Notes: generated by a model not told the origin, from the letters alone. A DNA stretch of 64,000 nt from Natronorubrum tibetense GA33 (GCF_000383975.1 NZ_KB913017.1:2841527-2905526), one strand, 5' to 3'. Counted from the first letter of the stretch, positions 16,049-25,465 are shown. Numbers and translations are program-made.

Positions 16049-18259
16049 ATGGGTAACTGTATCATCTGTGGCAAGCCTGTCGACGGCTTGGTCTGTGAGA
16101 GCCACGAAGAGGACGTCGTGTTCACCTTTCGCGGCAACTCCGCCTCACAGCTGTCCCCCGACCGGTACTACCGGGGAACCGTCGACGGCTACGCCGACTT
16201 CGGTGTCTTCATCGACATCGGAGACCACGTCACTGGCCTGTTGCATAGAAGCGAACTAGACCAACGACTCGAGAGTCTCGACTGGGAACCCGGCGACGAT
16301 GTCTACGTCCAGGTCCTCAGCGTCCGAGACAACGGTAACGTCGATCTCGGCTGGTCGATTCGCCAGCGCGAACGCGAGTTCCGCGGCAAACTGATCGACA
16401 CCGGCGACGACGAGGTGCTCCCAGAGGACCTCGAGGACGATGGGAGCGAGTCGACCGACGATGGCGACTCGACCGACGACAGCAGGTCCGCAGCCGCGTC
16501 CGAGGAGGACGCCGCTGGGGCCAGCGAGTCACCCGACGAAGCCGACGTCGAGGCCGGCGACCTGCAGACGGCCGTCGACGACTCCGGAGCGAGCGACGAA
16601 TCCGGCGCACCGAATGCGTCCGAGACCGTCGCCACCGGCAGCAGTAGCGGCTCCGTCGCCACCGAGAGCGCGGCCGCGTCGACGCCGGCGACGGACGACG
16701 CCGCCGACGCCGAACCCGAGGCCGAACCGACGCTCAACCGAACGACCATCGACACCATCGACGAGCAGGTCGGGACCGTCGTCCGACTCGAGGGCGAGAT
16801 CACCGGTGTCCGCCAGACCAGCGGCCCGACCGTCTTCGAACTGCGCGACGAGACCGCGACGGTCGAGTGTGCGGCGTTCGAGGAGGCCGGCGTCCGCGCC
16901 TACCCCGCCGTCGAACTCGACGATGTCGTCGCCCTTGAGGGCGAGGTCGAACGACACCACGGCGACCTTCAGGTCGAAACCGAGACGCTCGAGATCCTCG
17001 ACGACGAGGACGGCGCGACCATCCGCGAGCGCCTCGAGGACGCCATCGAGTCCGAGGCACGCCCGGTCGACGTCTCCCTGCTGGCCGACCACGACGCCGT
17101 CTCGGCCGTCGAGGACAACCTCGTCGACGCCGCGACTGCGATCCGTCGAGCCGTCATGGAAGCCCGACCGATCGTCGTGCGCCACGGTGCGACCGCCGAC
17201 GGCTACGTCGCCGGTGCCGCCATCGAGCGCGCCGTGCTTCCGCTGATCCGCGAGAAACACACCCGCGAGGACGCGGAGTACCACTACTTCGAGCGCCGCC
17301 CGCTCGACGGCCGCGTTTACGACATGGACGCCGCCACCAACGACGTCACCTCGATGCTCGAGGCCCGCGACCGTCACGGCGAGCAACTGCCGCTCGTGCT
17401 CCTCGTCGACGCCGGCTCGACCGAGGAGTCCGTCGACGGCTACGATCTGCTCTCGCTGTACGATTCCGAGACGATCGTCATCGACGACAGTCGCGCCGAC
17501 GACGAGATCACCGACGCGGTCTCGATCGCCGTCGCGCCGTCGCTCGCCGGCGTCGACGTCGCCGACCTCACGTCGACCGCCCTCGCAGCGAACGTCGCCG
17601 CCCACGTCAACGACGACGTCCGCGACGACCTCGTCCATCTCCCCGCCGTCAGCTACTGGGAGGACACCCCCGAGGCGTACGTCGACCTCGCGACCGAGGC
17701 CGGCTACGACGAGACCGGCGTCTCCGAGCGCCGCGAAGCCGTCGCACTCGAGGCCTACTACCAGTCGTACAAGGACAAGCGCGAACTCGTGATCGACCTG
17801 CTGTTCGCGGACGGCGAGTCGACGCCACGAGACGGCGACCTCGCGGCTCACGTCTCCGAACAGTTCCGCGCGAAACTCGAGACCGAACTCGAGACGGCCC
17901 GGGAGAACCTGACCACCGAGACCGTCGACGGCGTCACCGTCGCCGTCCTCGACACGGACGCGTTCACCCACCGCTACAACTTCCCGACGACGACGCTGTT
18001 GCTCGATGCGCTCCACCGACGGCAGCGCGAGGAGCACGACGAACCGTTCGTCACCCTCGGCGTCGGCGACGACGAACTGCACGTTCGCGCGACCGAGTCG
18101 CTGAACGTCCGCGATCTCGGCGACGCAATCGCCGACGCAGCGCCGAACGCCGGCGTCAGCGTCGTCGGCGGTCAGGACGGCCACGTCGAGTTCTTGCCGG
18201 GCGAACGCAACGCCGTTCGCGACGCCGCACTCGAGGCACTCGGCGAGACCCTCGCGTAA
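16049..18259 (+). CDS. RecJ/DHH-superfamily protein with zinc-ribbon, S1 and OB domains; active site degenerate
   Basis: A 736-residue protein. Residues 1-20 form a small zinc motif (CIICGKPVDGLVCESH). Residues about 35-110 form an S1 RNA-binding domain (RYYRGTVDGYADFGVFIDIGDHVTG...). A Ser/Asp/Glu linker follows. An OB-fold occupies about 235-320 (GTVVRLEGEITGVRQTSGPTVFELRD). The DHH region is at about 370-600. The usual DHH motif I (HxDADG) appears as GATADG, and the DHH triad as DDS, in VIDDSRADDE. A DHHA1-like tail follows. Archaeal relatives include RecJ nucleases, GAN and Cdc45. The loss of most metal ligands suggests a structural or replication-scaffold role rather than a nuclease. It is transcribed alone. 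Confidence 0.82.
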   Translation: MGNCIICGKPVDGLVCESHEEDVVFTFRGNSASQLSPDRYYRGTVDGYADFGVFIDIGDHVTGLLHRSELDQRLESLDWEPGDDVYVQVLSVRDNGNVDLGWSIRQREREFRGKLIDTGDDEVLPEDLEDDGSESTDDGDSTDDSRSAAASEEDAAGASESPDEADVEAGDLQTAVDDSGASDESGAPNASETVATGSSSGSVATESAAASTPATDDAADAEPEAEPTLNRTTIDTIDEQVGTVVRLEGEITGVRQTSGPTVFELRDETATVECAAFEEAGVRAYPAVELDDVVALEGEVERHHGDLQVETETLEILDDEDGATIRERLEDAIESEARPVDVSLLADHDAVSAVEDNLVDAATAIRRAVMEARPIVVRHGATADGYVAGAAIERAVLPLIREKHTREDAEYHYFERRPLDGRVYDMDAATNDVTSMLEARDRHGEQLPLVLLVDAGSTEESVDGYDLLSLYDSETIVIDDSRADDEITDAVSIAVAPSLAGVDVADLTSTALAANVAAHVNDDVRDDLVHLPAVSYWEDTPEAYVDLATEAGYDETGVSERREAVALEAYYQSYKDKRELVIDLLFADGESTPRDGDLAAHVSEQFRAKLETELETARENLTTETVDGVTVAVLDTDAFTHRYNFPTTTLLLDALHRRQREEHDEPFVTLGVGDDELHVRATESLNVRDLGDAIADAAPNAGVSVVGGQDGHVEFLPGERNAVRDAALEALGETLA

Positions 18260-18370
18260 CCGACACACGCCGGACACGCGCCAGTCCCGCTCCTCCACAC
18301 CGCTCTACTCACCCAGTGGCGACGCCGTTCGGTGGAAACAGCTTTCGGCGCTACCGTCGTAGCCTCCGCC

Positions 18371-18862
18371 ATGAGCGACGATCCTGCGACTCGATTCCGT
18401 GAGAACGCCACGGAGATCACGACGATGATCGTCACCGGGCTGTGGCTCGCGCTCCTGTTTCTCCCGGGTGGAACACAACTCTGGCTCCCGGTTATGCTGA
18501 TCGGCTATATCATCGTTATTCCGCTCGTCGCCCTGTTGTACGGCGACAAGTCGGAACGCGAGGCGTGGTGGGGCAGCGAGTCTTGGGATGACTGGTGGGG
18601 AGACGGGAACGACCGGGACGAGTCGCCGAGCGCCAGTTCGAACCCGGAACGCGCCGACGAAACCACCCCCGGCGACGCCCTCGAGACGCTTCGCGAACGC
18701 TACGCGGCGGGCGAACTCACCGACGACCAGTTCGAGCAGAAGCTCGACCGACTCCTCGAGACGGAGACGCTCGAGGACGCCGATCGGCGACGACGCGGTC
18801 GGAAAGCGAACGTGCGTGATCGCGACCGGGACCGCGATCGGACTCCCGAATACGAGTCCTGA
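18371..18862 (+). CDS. SHOCT-domain membrane protein
   Basis: A 163-residue protein. Two adjacent hydrophobic segments (about residues 20-35 and 40-60) are followed by an acidic, Trp-rich linker. A C-terminal SHOCT motif, ALETLRERYAAGELTDDQFEQKLDRLLETE, is followed by a basic Arg/Asp tail. SHOCT domains are short oligomerisation or targeting segments at protein ends. The function is unknown. The ATG at 18371 is the first one giving a typical haloarchaeal N-terminus (MSDDPATRF). Confidence 0.85.
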   Translation: MSDDPATRFRENATEITTMIVTGLWLALLFLPGGTQLWLPVMLIGYIIVIPLVALLYGDKSEREAWWGSESWDDWWGDGNDRDESPSASSNPERADETTPGDALETLRERYAAGELTDDQFEQKLDRLLETETLEDADRRRRGRKANVRDRDRDRDRTPEYES

Positions 18863-18905
18863 TCCAACCGGGCGTCCTATTACGGTCGACTCGCTACAGT
18901 CGACT

Positions 18906-19400
18906 ATGACCATCACTCGCCGAACACTGTGTGCGTCGGGTGCGACGCTCGCGCTCGCCGGAATCGCCGGTTGCTTCGATCTCGGCGCCTCGAGCGACGT
19001 CGACGACTGGAACTGGTCCGGCTCGCTCCCCGTCGAGCGCGTCGTCCAGCACCACGACCCCTCGTGTGGCTGTTGCTCTGAGTACGTCGACTACCTCGAG
19101 ACGAACGGCATCGACGTCCGGGTCGCGGAAACAGCCGATCTCGAGGCGGTGAAACGCGATCTCGGCGTGCCGGCCGACGCGGAGAGCTGTCACACCCTCG
19201 AGTTCGGCGACTACCTCGTGGAGGGACACGTCCCACTCGAGGCGGTCGAGGAACTGTTCGAGAACGAACCCGACGTAGACGGGCTCACGGCGCCTGGGAT
19301 GCCCCAGCACTCGCCGGGCATGGGGCCGCCGGGCGACGAGCCGTTGCAGATCTACGCGTTCGACGACTCGGGAGCGGTATCTGAGTTCACGACGGTTTGA
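18906..19400 (+). CDS. DUF411 metal-binding lipoprotein
   Basis: A 164-residue exported protein. The N-terminus MTITRRTLCASGATLALAGIAGC has twin arginines and a lipobox with Cys23, so it is probably a Tat lipoprotein. The DUF411 domain carries HHDPSCGCCSEYVDYLE (the CGCC metal or thiol site), ADAESCHTLEFGDYLVEGHVP and a Met/His-rich segment GMPQHSPGMGPPG near residues 137-149. DUF411 proteins are linked to copper handling. The Met/His stretch here would suit Cu(I). It starts 43 bp after the SHOCT gene. Confidence 0.88.
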   Translation: MTITRRTLCASGATLALAGIAGCFDLGASSDVDDWNWSGSLPVERVVQHHDPSCGCCSEYVDYLETNGIDVRVAETADLEAVKRDLGVPADAESCHTLEFGDYLVEGHVPLEAVEELFENEPDVDGLTAPGMPQHSPGMGPPGDEPLQIYAFDDSGAVSEFTTV

Positions 19401-19450
19401 GGTGGGGTTGGTTGGTCCCGGTCGATCCTTGCCCTGTCGATCGTTCCCAG

Positions 19451-19885
19451 CTACGCGTCGTGTGGCTCCGTGTCCGATCCGTCCGCGTACGTGCGTTCGA
19501 CGAGATTCGCGATGGTCGTCTCGAGTTCGGTGGTGACCGTGCTGGCGCCGAGACGGTTCAAAACGAACGACCACCGCGAATCGAAGGAGTAGCGCGTCAC
19601 CGCCGTGACGCGCGTCTCCGCCCCGCCCTCGACGGTGAGTCTCGAGTAGCGCTCTTCGAACGTCCCCCCGCCGTCGACGAACGTGTACTCGTAGCCGTCC
19701 TCGAGTTCGGTGAACGCGACGGTCATCTCGTCTTCTTCTACCGAGACCGTAAACTCCGTCCCGTCGGCGCTCGCCTCGTGGATCTCGTATATTTCGGCGG
19801 ACTCGAGAATCGCCCGCGGCGACAGCTGTTCCAGCAATTCCTGTGCTGAGGGGAGTACAACGGACGAAACCTCGACCTCGTACAT
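19451..19885 (-). CDS. SRPBCC-like ligand-binding protein
   Basis: A 144-residue protein beginning MYEVEVSSVVLPSAQELLEQLSPRAILESAE. A series of beta-strands (TEFTVSVEEDEMTVAFTELEDGYEYTFVDGG..., ETRVTAVTRYSFDSRW) is closed by a long C-terminal helix (STVTTELETTIANLVERTY). This is the helix-grip layout of the SRPBCC/Bet v1/polyketide cyclase superfamily. The ligand is unknown. It is divergent from elp3. The start at 19885 is chosen because the first strand begins here. Confidence 0.72.
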   Translation of the reverse strand: MYEVEVSSVVLPSAQELLEQLSPRAILESAEIYEIHEASADGTEFTVSVEEDEMTVAFTELEDGYEYTFVDGGGTFEERYSRLTVEGGAETRVTAVTRYSFDSRWSFVLNRLGASTVTTELETTIANLVERTYADGSDTEPHDA

Positions 19886-20054
19886 CGGGCCGACGTAGGG
19901 AACGTGACGAAAAAACCGTATGCATTGTCGTTCGGGCTGAAACGGACTCCACCGATCACATCCGGGCATGCAGTCCCGTTCGAACCGTCGAAACCGTCGT
20001 GCGGGGGTCGCGACTCCGACACGCTTATTCGCCGCGACCGTCCAAATCCGTGTA

Positions 20055-21722
20055 GTGAGTACCGAAACGCCCGACTCCGATCCGACCGAGACCGACGCCT
20101 TCGAGCAGGTCTGTGCGACGCTCGTCGAGCGGATTCTCGCGGGCGAGATCGAACGCGAGGAGGTCGAAAAAGCCAAACTCGAGACCTGCTCGGAGTTCTC
20201 GGCACCGAAAGTGCCCAAGAACTCCGAGATTCTCGACTACGCGCCCCAGGAGCGCCGCGAGGAGCTCGAGGCGGTCCTCCAGCGCAAGCCGGTCCGGACG
20301 GCCTCCGGCGTCTCGCCGGTCGCGATCATGACCTCGCCCGAGCGCTGTCCCCACGGGAAGTGTCTCTACTGTCCCGGCGGCCCGGACTCGGAGTTCTCGA
20401 GTTCCCAGAGCTACACGGGCGACGAGCCCGCCGCCGCACGCGGGGTGCAGAACGACTACGACCCGTACGGGCAGGTGACGCTGCGACTCGAGCAACTGCG
20501 CGAGATCGGCCACCCAGTCGACAAGGTCGAACTCATCCTGATGGGCGGGACGATGACCGCCCGGAGCCACGACTACCAGGAGTGGTTCGTCAAGCGCGCG
20601 CTCGAGGCGATGAACGACTTCGACGTCGACAAGGAGCCCGAACCCGCCGAAGGTGTCAGCTTCGCACAGGACCCCGAGGAGTACGAGTGGAAGTATCTCG
20701 AGGACGTCATCGCCGAGAACGAGACGAACGATATCCGCAACATCGGGACGACGTTCGAGACCAAACCCGACTGGTGTGATCCGGAGCAGATCGATCGCAT
20801 GCTCGACCTCGGCGGGACGAAAGTCGAGGTGGGCGTCCAGACGACCTACGAGCGCATCAATCGGGAGATGCACCGCGGCCACGGCGCGCAGGCGTCGATC
20901 GAGGCCAACCAGCGCCTGCGGGACTCGGCGTTCAAGGTCGGTTTCCACATGATGCCCGGCCAGCCCGGCATGTCGAAGGAGATGTGTCTCGAGGACTTCC
21001 GGCGGATCTTCGAGCAGGAACAGTGGAAGCCGGACTTCCTGAAGATCTATCCGACGCTCATCGTCCGCGGCACCGCGACCTACGACTGGTGGCACAAAGG
21101 GGAGTACGACCCGCTCGACAACGAGGAGGCCGCCGAGCTGGTCGCCGAGATCAAGGACATGATTCCGCGGTACACGCGGCTCCAGCGCGTCCAGCGGGAC
21201 ATCCCGGCGGACTACATCGACGCCGGCGTCTGGAAGTCCAATCTTCGACAGCTCGCCCGCAAACGGATGGACGAGCACGGCTGGTCGTGTGACTGCATTC
21301 GCTGTCGCGAGGCCGGGATGAACGATAAAGAACCCGACGAGATCGAGCTCGACGTGATGACCTACGACGCCTGCGGCGGCACGGAGCACTTCATCTCGTT
21401 CGAGGACTTCGAAAACGACCTGTTGATTGGCTTCTGCCGGCTGCGGTTCCCGAATAACCCCGTTCGATCGGAACTCGAGAACGCCGCGCTCGTCCGCGAA
21501 CTCCACGTCTACGGCACCGAAGTCGCCATGGGCGAGGAGGGAGAGACGGACCAGCACCAACACCGCGGCTACGGCCGACGCCTCATGGCCCGCGCCGAGG
21601 AGCTCGCCGCCGACGCCGGCTACGATAAAGTCAGCGTCATCTCCGGCATCGGTGCGCGGGAGTACTACCGGGAGAAACTCGGCTACTATCAGGACGGCCC
21701 GTACGTCAGCAAGCGGCTCTGA
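20055..21722 (+). CDS. elp3: Elp3 tRNA uridine-34 acetyltransferase (radical SAM/GNAT)
   Basis: A 555-residue protein with a GTG start at 20055 (VSTETPDSDP; the family in haloarchaea begins at about this point). The radical SAM motif is CPHGKCLYC (Cys98, 103, 106), followed by MGGTMTARSHDYQEWFV and GTTFETKPDW. The lysine-acetyltransferase (GNAT) domain at the C-terminus has LRFPNNPVRSELENAALVRELHVYG, HQHRGYGRRLMARAEELA and SVISGIGAREYYREKLGY. It makes the 5-carboxymethyl modification at wobble uridine. The longer ATG start at 19968 would add 29 basic residues that do not fit. Confidence 0.95.
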   Translation: MSTETPDSDPTETDAFEQVCATLVERILAGEIEREEVEKAKLETCSEFSAPKVPKNSEILDYAPQERREELEAVLQRKPVRTASGVSPVAIMTSPERCPHGKCLYCPGGPDSEFSSSQSYTGDEPAAARGVQNDYDPYGQVTLRLEQLREIGHPVDKVELILMGGTMTARSHDYQEWFVKRALEAMNDFDVDKEPEPAEGVSFAQDPEEYEWKYLEDVIAENETNDIRNIGTTFETKPDWCDPEQIDRMLDLGGTKVEVGVQTTYERINREMHRGHGAQASIEANQRLRDSAFKVGFHMMPGQPGMSKEMCLEDFRRIFEQEQWKPDFLKIYPTLIVRGTATYDWWHKGEYDPLDNEEAAELVAEIKDMIPRYTRLQRVQRDIPADYIDAGVWKSNLRQLARKRMDEHGWSCDCIRCREAGMNDKEPDEIELDVMTYDACGGTEHFISFEDFENDLLIGFCRLRFPNNPVRSELENAALVRELHVYGTEVAMGEEGETDQHQHRGYGRRLMARAEELAADAGYDKVSVISGIGAREYYREKLGYYQDGPYVSKRL

Positions 21723-22244
21723 GCGGCCCTTACGCGTCGCAAACCGTTTCGAGATCGTGCTCATTCCGCAGCTTCGCCGCTCGAGGGGACGGGGTCTGGC
21801 TGTTCGGCGTCGCTTCGAGCCTCGCCGATTACGCTCGCCGCGAGGTACCCGTGCGTAATCTCCTAAATATTATCACTAATGGAGAAAATTTATAATCGAT
21901 GGACGATGTTCATCGAACGCCGACGATCGTCGGCACCGTTGTCTGACTCCCCAGACCGACAACGGCACACCGAGTTGCCTCTTGCACGCCGGTATTTGCT
22001 CCCGAATCGTTCGCCCCCACCGAACGAAGCCAACGGCGTGTCTCTCTCTTTCCCACAACGAAATACAGGGCCAATCACATCATCCGGTAGCTGGGGATCA
22101 CGCGTCCGCATCGTCGGTGACATCGAATCGTTTGCTGAACGGTGATACCAATGGCATCAATCCATACTATCCATAATATTTAACCTTCTACTCGTTGCCA
22201 TAGTCGTTATCGCGTGATGGACTACCATTGCGCACACAGTACAT
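21723..22244. other. AT-rich intergenic region with halolysin promoter
   Basis: About 520 bp without a convincing gene. Two notably AT-rich stretches occur, near 21865-21900 and 22160-22190. The second contains CCATAATATTTAACC (22171-22185), a good TATA-like element about 60 bp before the halolysin ATG. The first may be a second promoter or a degraded element. Short open frames here lack acidic bias. Confidence 0.5.
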
Positions 22245-23543
22245 ATGATGAAACGAAGATCGTTCATTCGACGAATGACAGCAGGAACGGTAGCGCTCGG
22301 TGCCGTCGGAACAGTCACGGCATCAGACGACGGAACCTATCTGGTCGCCGCCAGTGAAGCCGGCGTCCGCCAACGACTGGAGCAGGCCGGCTACGATATC
22401 AAGAACGAAATCGTTGATGAGCGGGTATTCTCCGTAGTCGGCGGCGACGGTAGCGACCTCGAGACGATTGCAGGCGTCGATCACAGCGTTCCGAACGCCA
22501 AGATAGCGTTCGAGGAGCCCGCGCTCGGCCAATCGAAGAGCGAAGCGGATCTACCGGAGCTCTACGGGCTCCAGTGGGACAAGCACGTCACCGACGCTGT
22601 CCCCGCACACGACTACGCGACCGGATCCGGAAGCCGCATCGCAATCATCGATACGGGAATCGACGACGGCCATCCGGATCTCGGCAACGTCAACACCGAC
22701 GCGAGCGCGAAGTTCATGGGTGGGGAGATTCTCGAACACGACGGAGACCCCCACGGCCACGGGACCCACGTCGCCGGCACTGCGGCAGCGACGGGTGAGG
22801 AGGGCGTTATCGGGACTGCTCCCGACGCCGAGCTCGTCTCGTTGCAGGTCTTCTACTTCGTCGAACCCGACGATCCCGACGAGGATCCAGTGCTCACGAC
22901 CACGACCGAGGACATCCTGAACGCGGTCACCTACGCCGCAGATATCGGTGCCGACGTGGGCAACCTGAGCCTCGGGACGCCGCCGCTCCCACCCCAGTAC
23001 AACGAAGGCGGCTACCGTGGTGTGCTGACACCGGTGTACCAGAACGCTGCCGCGAGCGGGACGGTTCTCACCGCCAGCGCCGGGAACGACGCGTTTGACC
23101 TGCAGGGTGGACACTTCTCGACGCCGAACGGTATCCCGGGAACGATGAGCATCAGCGCGACGGGACCGAACGACGAGTTGTCGTTCTACTCGAACTACGG
23201 AAGGGGCCAGGTCGATGTCGGTGCTCCCGGCGGCGGCTACGAGACCCAGGAGAAGACTCTCGCCGAAGACGGCGTCGAGTGGCCGAATCCGACGAACCTC
23301 GTGCTCTCGTCGGTCCCAGCGGACGTGTACGGTACAAAATACGCCTACTTCGCCGGGACCTCGATGGCTGCGCCACAGGTAGCCGGACTCGTCGCACTCG
23401 TGCGTGAACTGGCACCCGACACGACCTCGAAACGGGTCGAATCTGCGATCAAAGACGGTGCCGAGGGGGCCAGCGGACAGAGCGATTCCGAACTCGGGGC
23501 CGGTCGGATCAACGCGCTCGAGACGGTCGACGGGCTCGAGTAG
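22245..23543 (+). CDS. Tat-exported subtilisin-like serine protease (halolysin-like)
   Basis: A 432-residue S8 peptidase. The Tat signal MMKRRSFIRRMTAGTVALGAVG is followed by an inhibitor-like propeptide (about residues 28-95). The catalytic domain has Asp136 in IIDTGIDDGHPDL, His172 in HGHGTHVAGT and Ser373 in AGTSMAAPQVAG. Maturation probably cuts near residue 100. Unlike classical halolysins, which carry a C-terminal extension of about 120 residues, it ends shortly after the catalytic domain, so it is a short form. It degrades proteins outside the cell and depends on folding before export. It has its own AT-rich promoter. Confidence 0.93.
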   Translation: MMKRRSFIRRMTAGTVALGAVGTVTASDDGTYLVAASEAGVRQRLEQAGYDIKNEIVDERVFSVVGGDGSDLETIAGVDHSVPNAKIAFEEPALGQSKSEADLPELYGLQWDKHVTDAVPAHDYATGSGSRIAIIDTGIDDGHPDLGNVNTDASAKFMGGEILEHDGDPHGHGTHVAGTAAATGEEGVIGTAPDAELVSLQVFYFVEPDDPDEDPVLTTTTEDILNAVTYAADIGADVGNLSLGTPPLPPQYNEGGYRGVLTPVYQNAAASGTVLTASAGNDAFDLQGGHFSTPNGIPGTMSISATGPNDELSFYSNYGRGQVDVGAPGGGYETQEKTLAEDGVEWPNPTNLVLSSVPADVYGTKYAYFAGTSMAAPQVAGLVALVRELAPDTTSKRVESAIKDGAEGASGQSDSELGAGRINALETVDGLE

Positions 23544-23657
23544 TCTCGCTAGAGAGCCCGCCGATTTTGACCGGGAGATACCGTGAACGAGTGTTGACGC
23601 TCGAATAACCAGATTATACCACTTGATTATAAGTTGTGAGGCCCGTACTAGCAGCCG

Positions 23658-24317
23658 ATGACGTTCAGCGATCAGCTTCTCGAGGACGGCGACCACATCT
23701 GGGCGGCACAGAAAGACCACCCCTTCGTCCGCGAACTCGCGGCCGGAACGGTAGACGAGGCGGCGTTTCGCCACTGGGTGAAACAGGACTATCGCTACCT
23801 GCTCGATTACGCGCGGCTGTTTTCGATCGCGGGCTCGAAAGCCCGCGACGAGGAGACGATGACCCACCTGCTGGGCGTCGCCCACGAGGTACTCGACCAC
23901 GAGATGGATCTCCACCGGGAGTTCGCGAGGGATTTCGGGATCTGCCGGGAAGAACTCGAGTCCGTCGAGAAAGCGCCGACCTGCGTCGCTTATACGAACT
24001 TCCTCGTGCGAACCGCGTACGAAGGGTCGATCGCCGAAATCGCGGCGGCGCTTTTCCCCTGCATGCAGGGCTATCTCGATGTCGGCGAGCACATGGCGGA
24101 ACTGGCCGTCGAAGAGCACCAGTACACGCCCTTCATCGAGATGTACACGGGCGAGGAGTTCCGTGAGGCGACGGCATGGTGTCGGGAGTTCGTCGATCAC
24201 TGCGGCGAGGCCTACCCCGGCGAACACGACGCCATGCGCGAGGCGTTTCTGACGAGCGCCAAACTCGAGTACCGGTTCTGGGAGATGGCGTACACGCTCG
24301 AAGGGTGGGAGCTATGA
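23658..24317 (+). CDS. tenA: TenA-family thiaminase II / aminopyrimidine aminohydrolase, cysteine type
   Basis: A 219-residue all-helical protein. The active-site cysteine is Cys135 in ALFPCMQGYLDVGE, matching Cys135 of Bacillus TenA. The conserved Asp is in VKQDYRYLLDYARLF, and the C-terminal glutamate is in KLEYRFWEMAY. It hydrolyses aminomethyl-pyrimidine from degraded thiamine to HMP, for re-use in thiamine synthesis. Its stop overlaps the ATG of a second TenA gene. A strongly AT-rich stretch at 23609-23635 upstream is the probable promoter. Confidence 0.92.
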   Translation: MTFSDQLLEDGDHIWAAQKDHPFVRELAAGTVDEAAFRHWVKQDYRYLLDYARLFSIAGSKARDEETMTHLLGVAHEVLDHEMDLHREFARDFGICREELESVEKAPTCVAYTNFLVRTAYEGSIAEIAAALFPCMQGYLDVGEHMAELAVEEHQYTPFIEMYTGEEFREATAWCREFVDHCGEAYPGEHDAMREAFLTSAKLEYRFWEMAYTLEGWEL

Positions 24318-25072
24318 CTGGGACGATCGAGACGTACGCGGAGTACGCAGCCAGCGCCGACGAAATCGACGAGCACCGGTTCACCGATTGGCTTCGCGAA
24401 CGCGCGGAACCTACGTGGACCGACGCGGTCGAACACCCGTTTACGGACGAGCTTGGTGCCGGGACGCTGTCGACGGACGCTTTCGCCGACTATCTCGTTC
24501 AGGACTACGCCTTCGTCAACGACCTCGTTAGCGTCTTCGGCTATGCAGTCGGGCAGGCCCCCGACATGGCCGCGAAACGACCGCTCGTCGAGTTCCTCGA
24601 CACGATCACCGACGACGAGGACGACTACTTCGTGCGCTCGTTCGACGCGCTCGAGGTGCCCGACTCGCGCCGAACCGATCCGGAGCTGGCCGAACCCACC
24701 GCGGCGTTTATCGATCTGCTCGGCCGGGCGTCCCGCGAGGGCGGCTACGCGGAGACGCTCGCCGTACTGGTTCCCGCCGAGTGGATCTACGAGCAGTGGG
24801 CGACGGCGGCCGTCGAGAGGTATGCGGATCCCGACGCCGATGGCCCGCTGACTGCGGGTGCCGACCTCCCCTTTTACTACGCCGAGTGGATCGACCTCCA
24901 CGCGACCGCGGGCTTTCGCGAGTTCGTCGACTGGCTCCGCGGCCAACTCGACGCCGCCGGCCCCGAGCTATCGCCGCGACGGCAGGCGCGAGTCGAGTCG
25001 CTGTTCCGGCGAACGGTCGACCTCGAGGTCGCGTTCTTCGATGCGGCGTACGATGGAGTGGACGACGACTGA
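24314..25072 (+). CDS. Second TenA-family protein, lacking the active-site cysteine (TenA_E-like)
   Basis: A 252-residue protein of the same fold as the preceding gene. It has HPFTDELGAGTLSTDAFADYLVQDYAFVNDLVSVFGYA and the C-terminal TVDLEVAFFDAAY glutamate, but the cysteine is replaced by Ala155 in VLVPAEWIYEQWA. Cysteine-free TenA proteins in plants and bacteria hydrolyse N-formyl-aminopyrimidine as well as aminopyrimidine. The ATGA overlap (24314-24317) with the Cys-type gene makes the two translationally coupled, so together they probably salvage oxidised or hydrolysed thiamine. Confidence 0.88.
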   Translation: MTGTIETYAEYAASADEIDEHRFTDWLRERAEPTWTDAVEHPFTDELGAGTLSTDAFADYLVQDYAFVNDLVSVFGYAVGQAPDMAAKRPLVEFLDTITDDEDDYFVRSFDALEVPDSRRTDPELAEPTAAFIDLLGRASREGGYAETLAVLVPAEWIYEQWATAAVERYADPDADGPLTAGADLPFYYAEWIDLHATAGFREFVDWLRGQLDAAGPELSPRRQARVESLFRRTVDLEVAFFDAAYDGVDDD

Positions 25073-25132
25073 GTGTCGACGGAACGACGCCACTACCCAT
25101 GTTATTCGCGGAGGACGTATCGCGAACTGACC

Positions 25133-25465
25133 ATGCCCCAACGAGAGACCGTCTCCGAGGTCATCGCGGCGGCGACGCTGTGCGTCGCGGTTCCCGTCGA
25201 CCGCGGCGGCGAGCTGGCCGCGGGCGCACAGGAGGTTCTCGAGTCGCTCCCGATCGTCCGCTACGCGGACGTCAGAGAGATCGTCGAGGTCGATGCGGAC
25301 GACGACGGACTGGCCGCCACGATCGACTGTCGCCTCACGCTTCACGTCGACGCCCCCTCCGCGGACGGGGCGACTGTTCGGGAAGTCCTCCGCGAGACGG
25401 CCCTCGTTCGCGATGTCGATCGGTTCGCGGTCGTCGACGGCCCGTACCGCATCGAACGGTGGTGA
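25133..25465 (+). CDS. Small conserved haloarchaeal protein of unknown function
   Basis: A 110-residue acidic protein from MPQRETVSEVIAAATLCVAVPVDRGG. It contains an alternating strand-helix pattern (LPIVRYADVREIVEVDADDDGLAATIDCRLTLHVDA, then ATVREVLRETALVRDVDRFAVVDG). I do not recognise the family. It follows the TenA pair by 60 bp on the same strand and could be in the same transcript. The frame extends upstream to a GTG at 25073, but the ATG at 25133 gives the expected composition. Confidence 0.68.
   Translation: MPQRETVSEVIAAATLCVAVPVDRGGELAAGAQEVLESLPIVRYADVREIVEVDADDDGLAATIDCRLTLHVDAPSADGATVREVLRETALVRDVDRFAVVDGPYRIERW

Noticed and set aside
16529-18298. Leftward 589-codon open frame opposite the RecJ-like gene
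   Set aside because: Valine/Arg/Gly-rich antisense shadow; no domain and wrong composition.
20025-21764. Leftward 579-codon open frame opposite elp3
   Set aside because: Shadow frame produced by GC-rich third positions; elp3 on the other strand has full radical-SAM and GNAT motifs.
21879-22145. 88-codon frame in the gap before the halolysin
   Set aside because: Basic and proline/serine-rich with no acidic bias; it lies in AT-rich promoter DNA and resembles no family.
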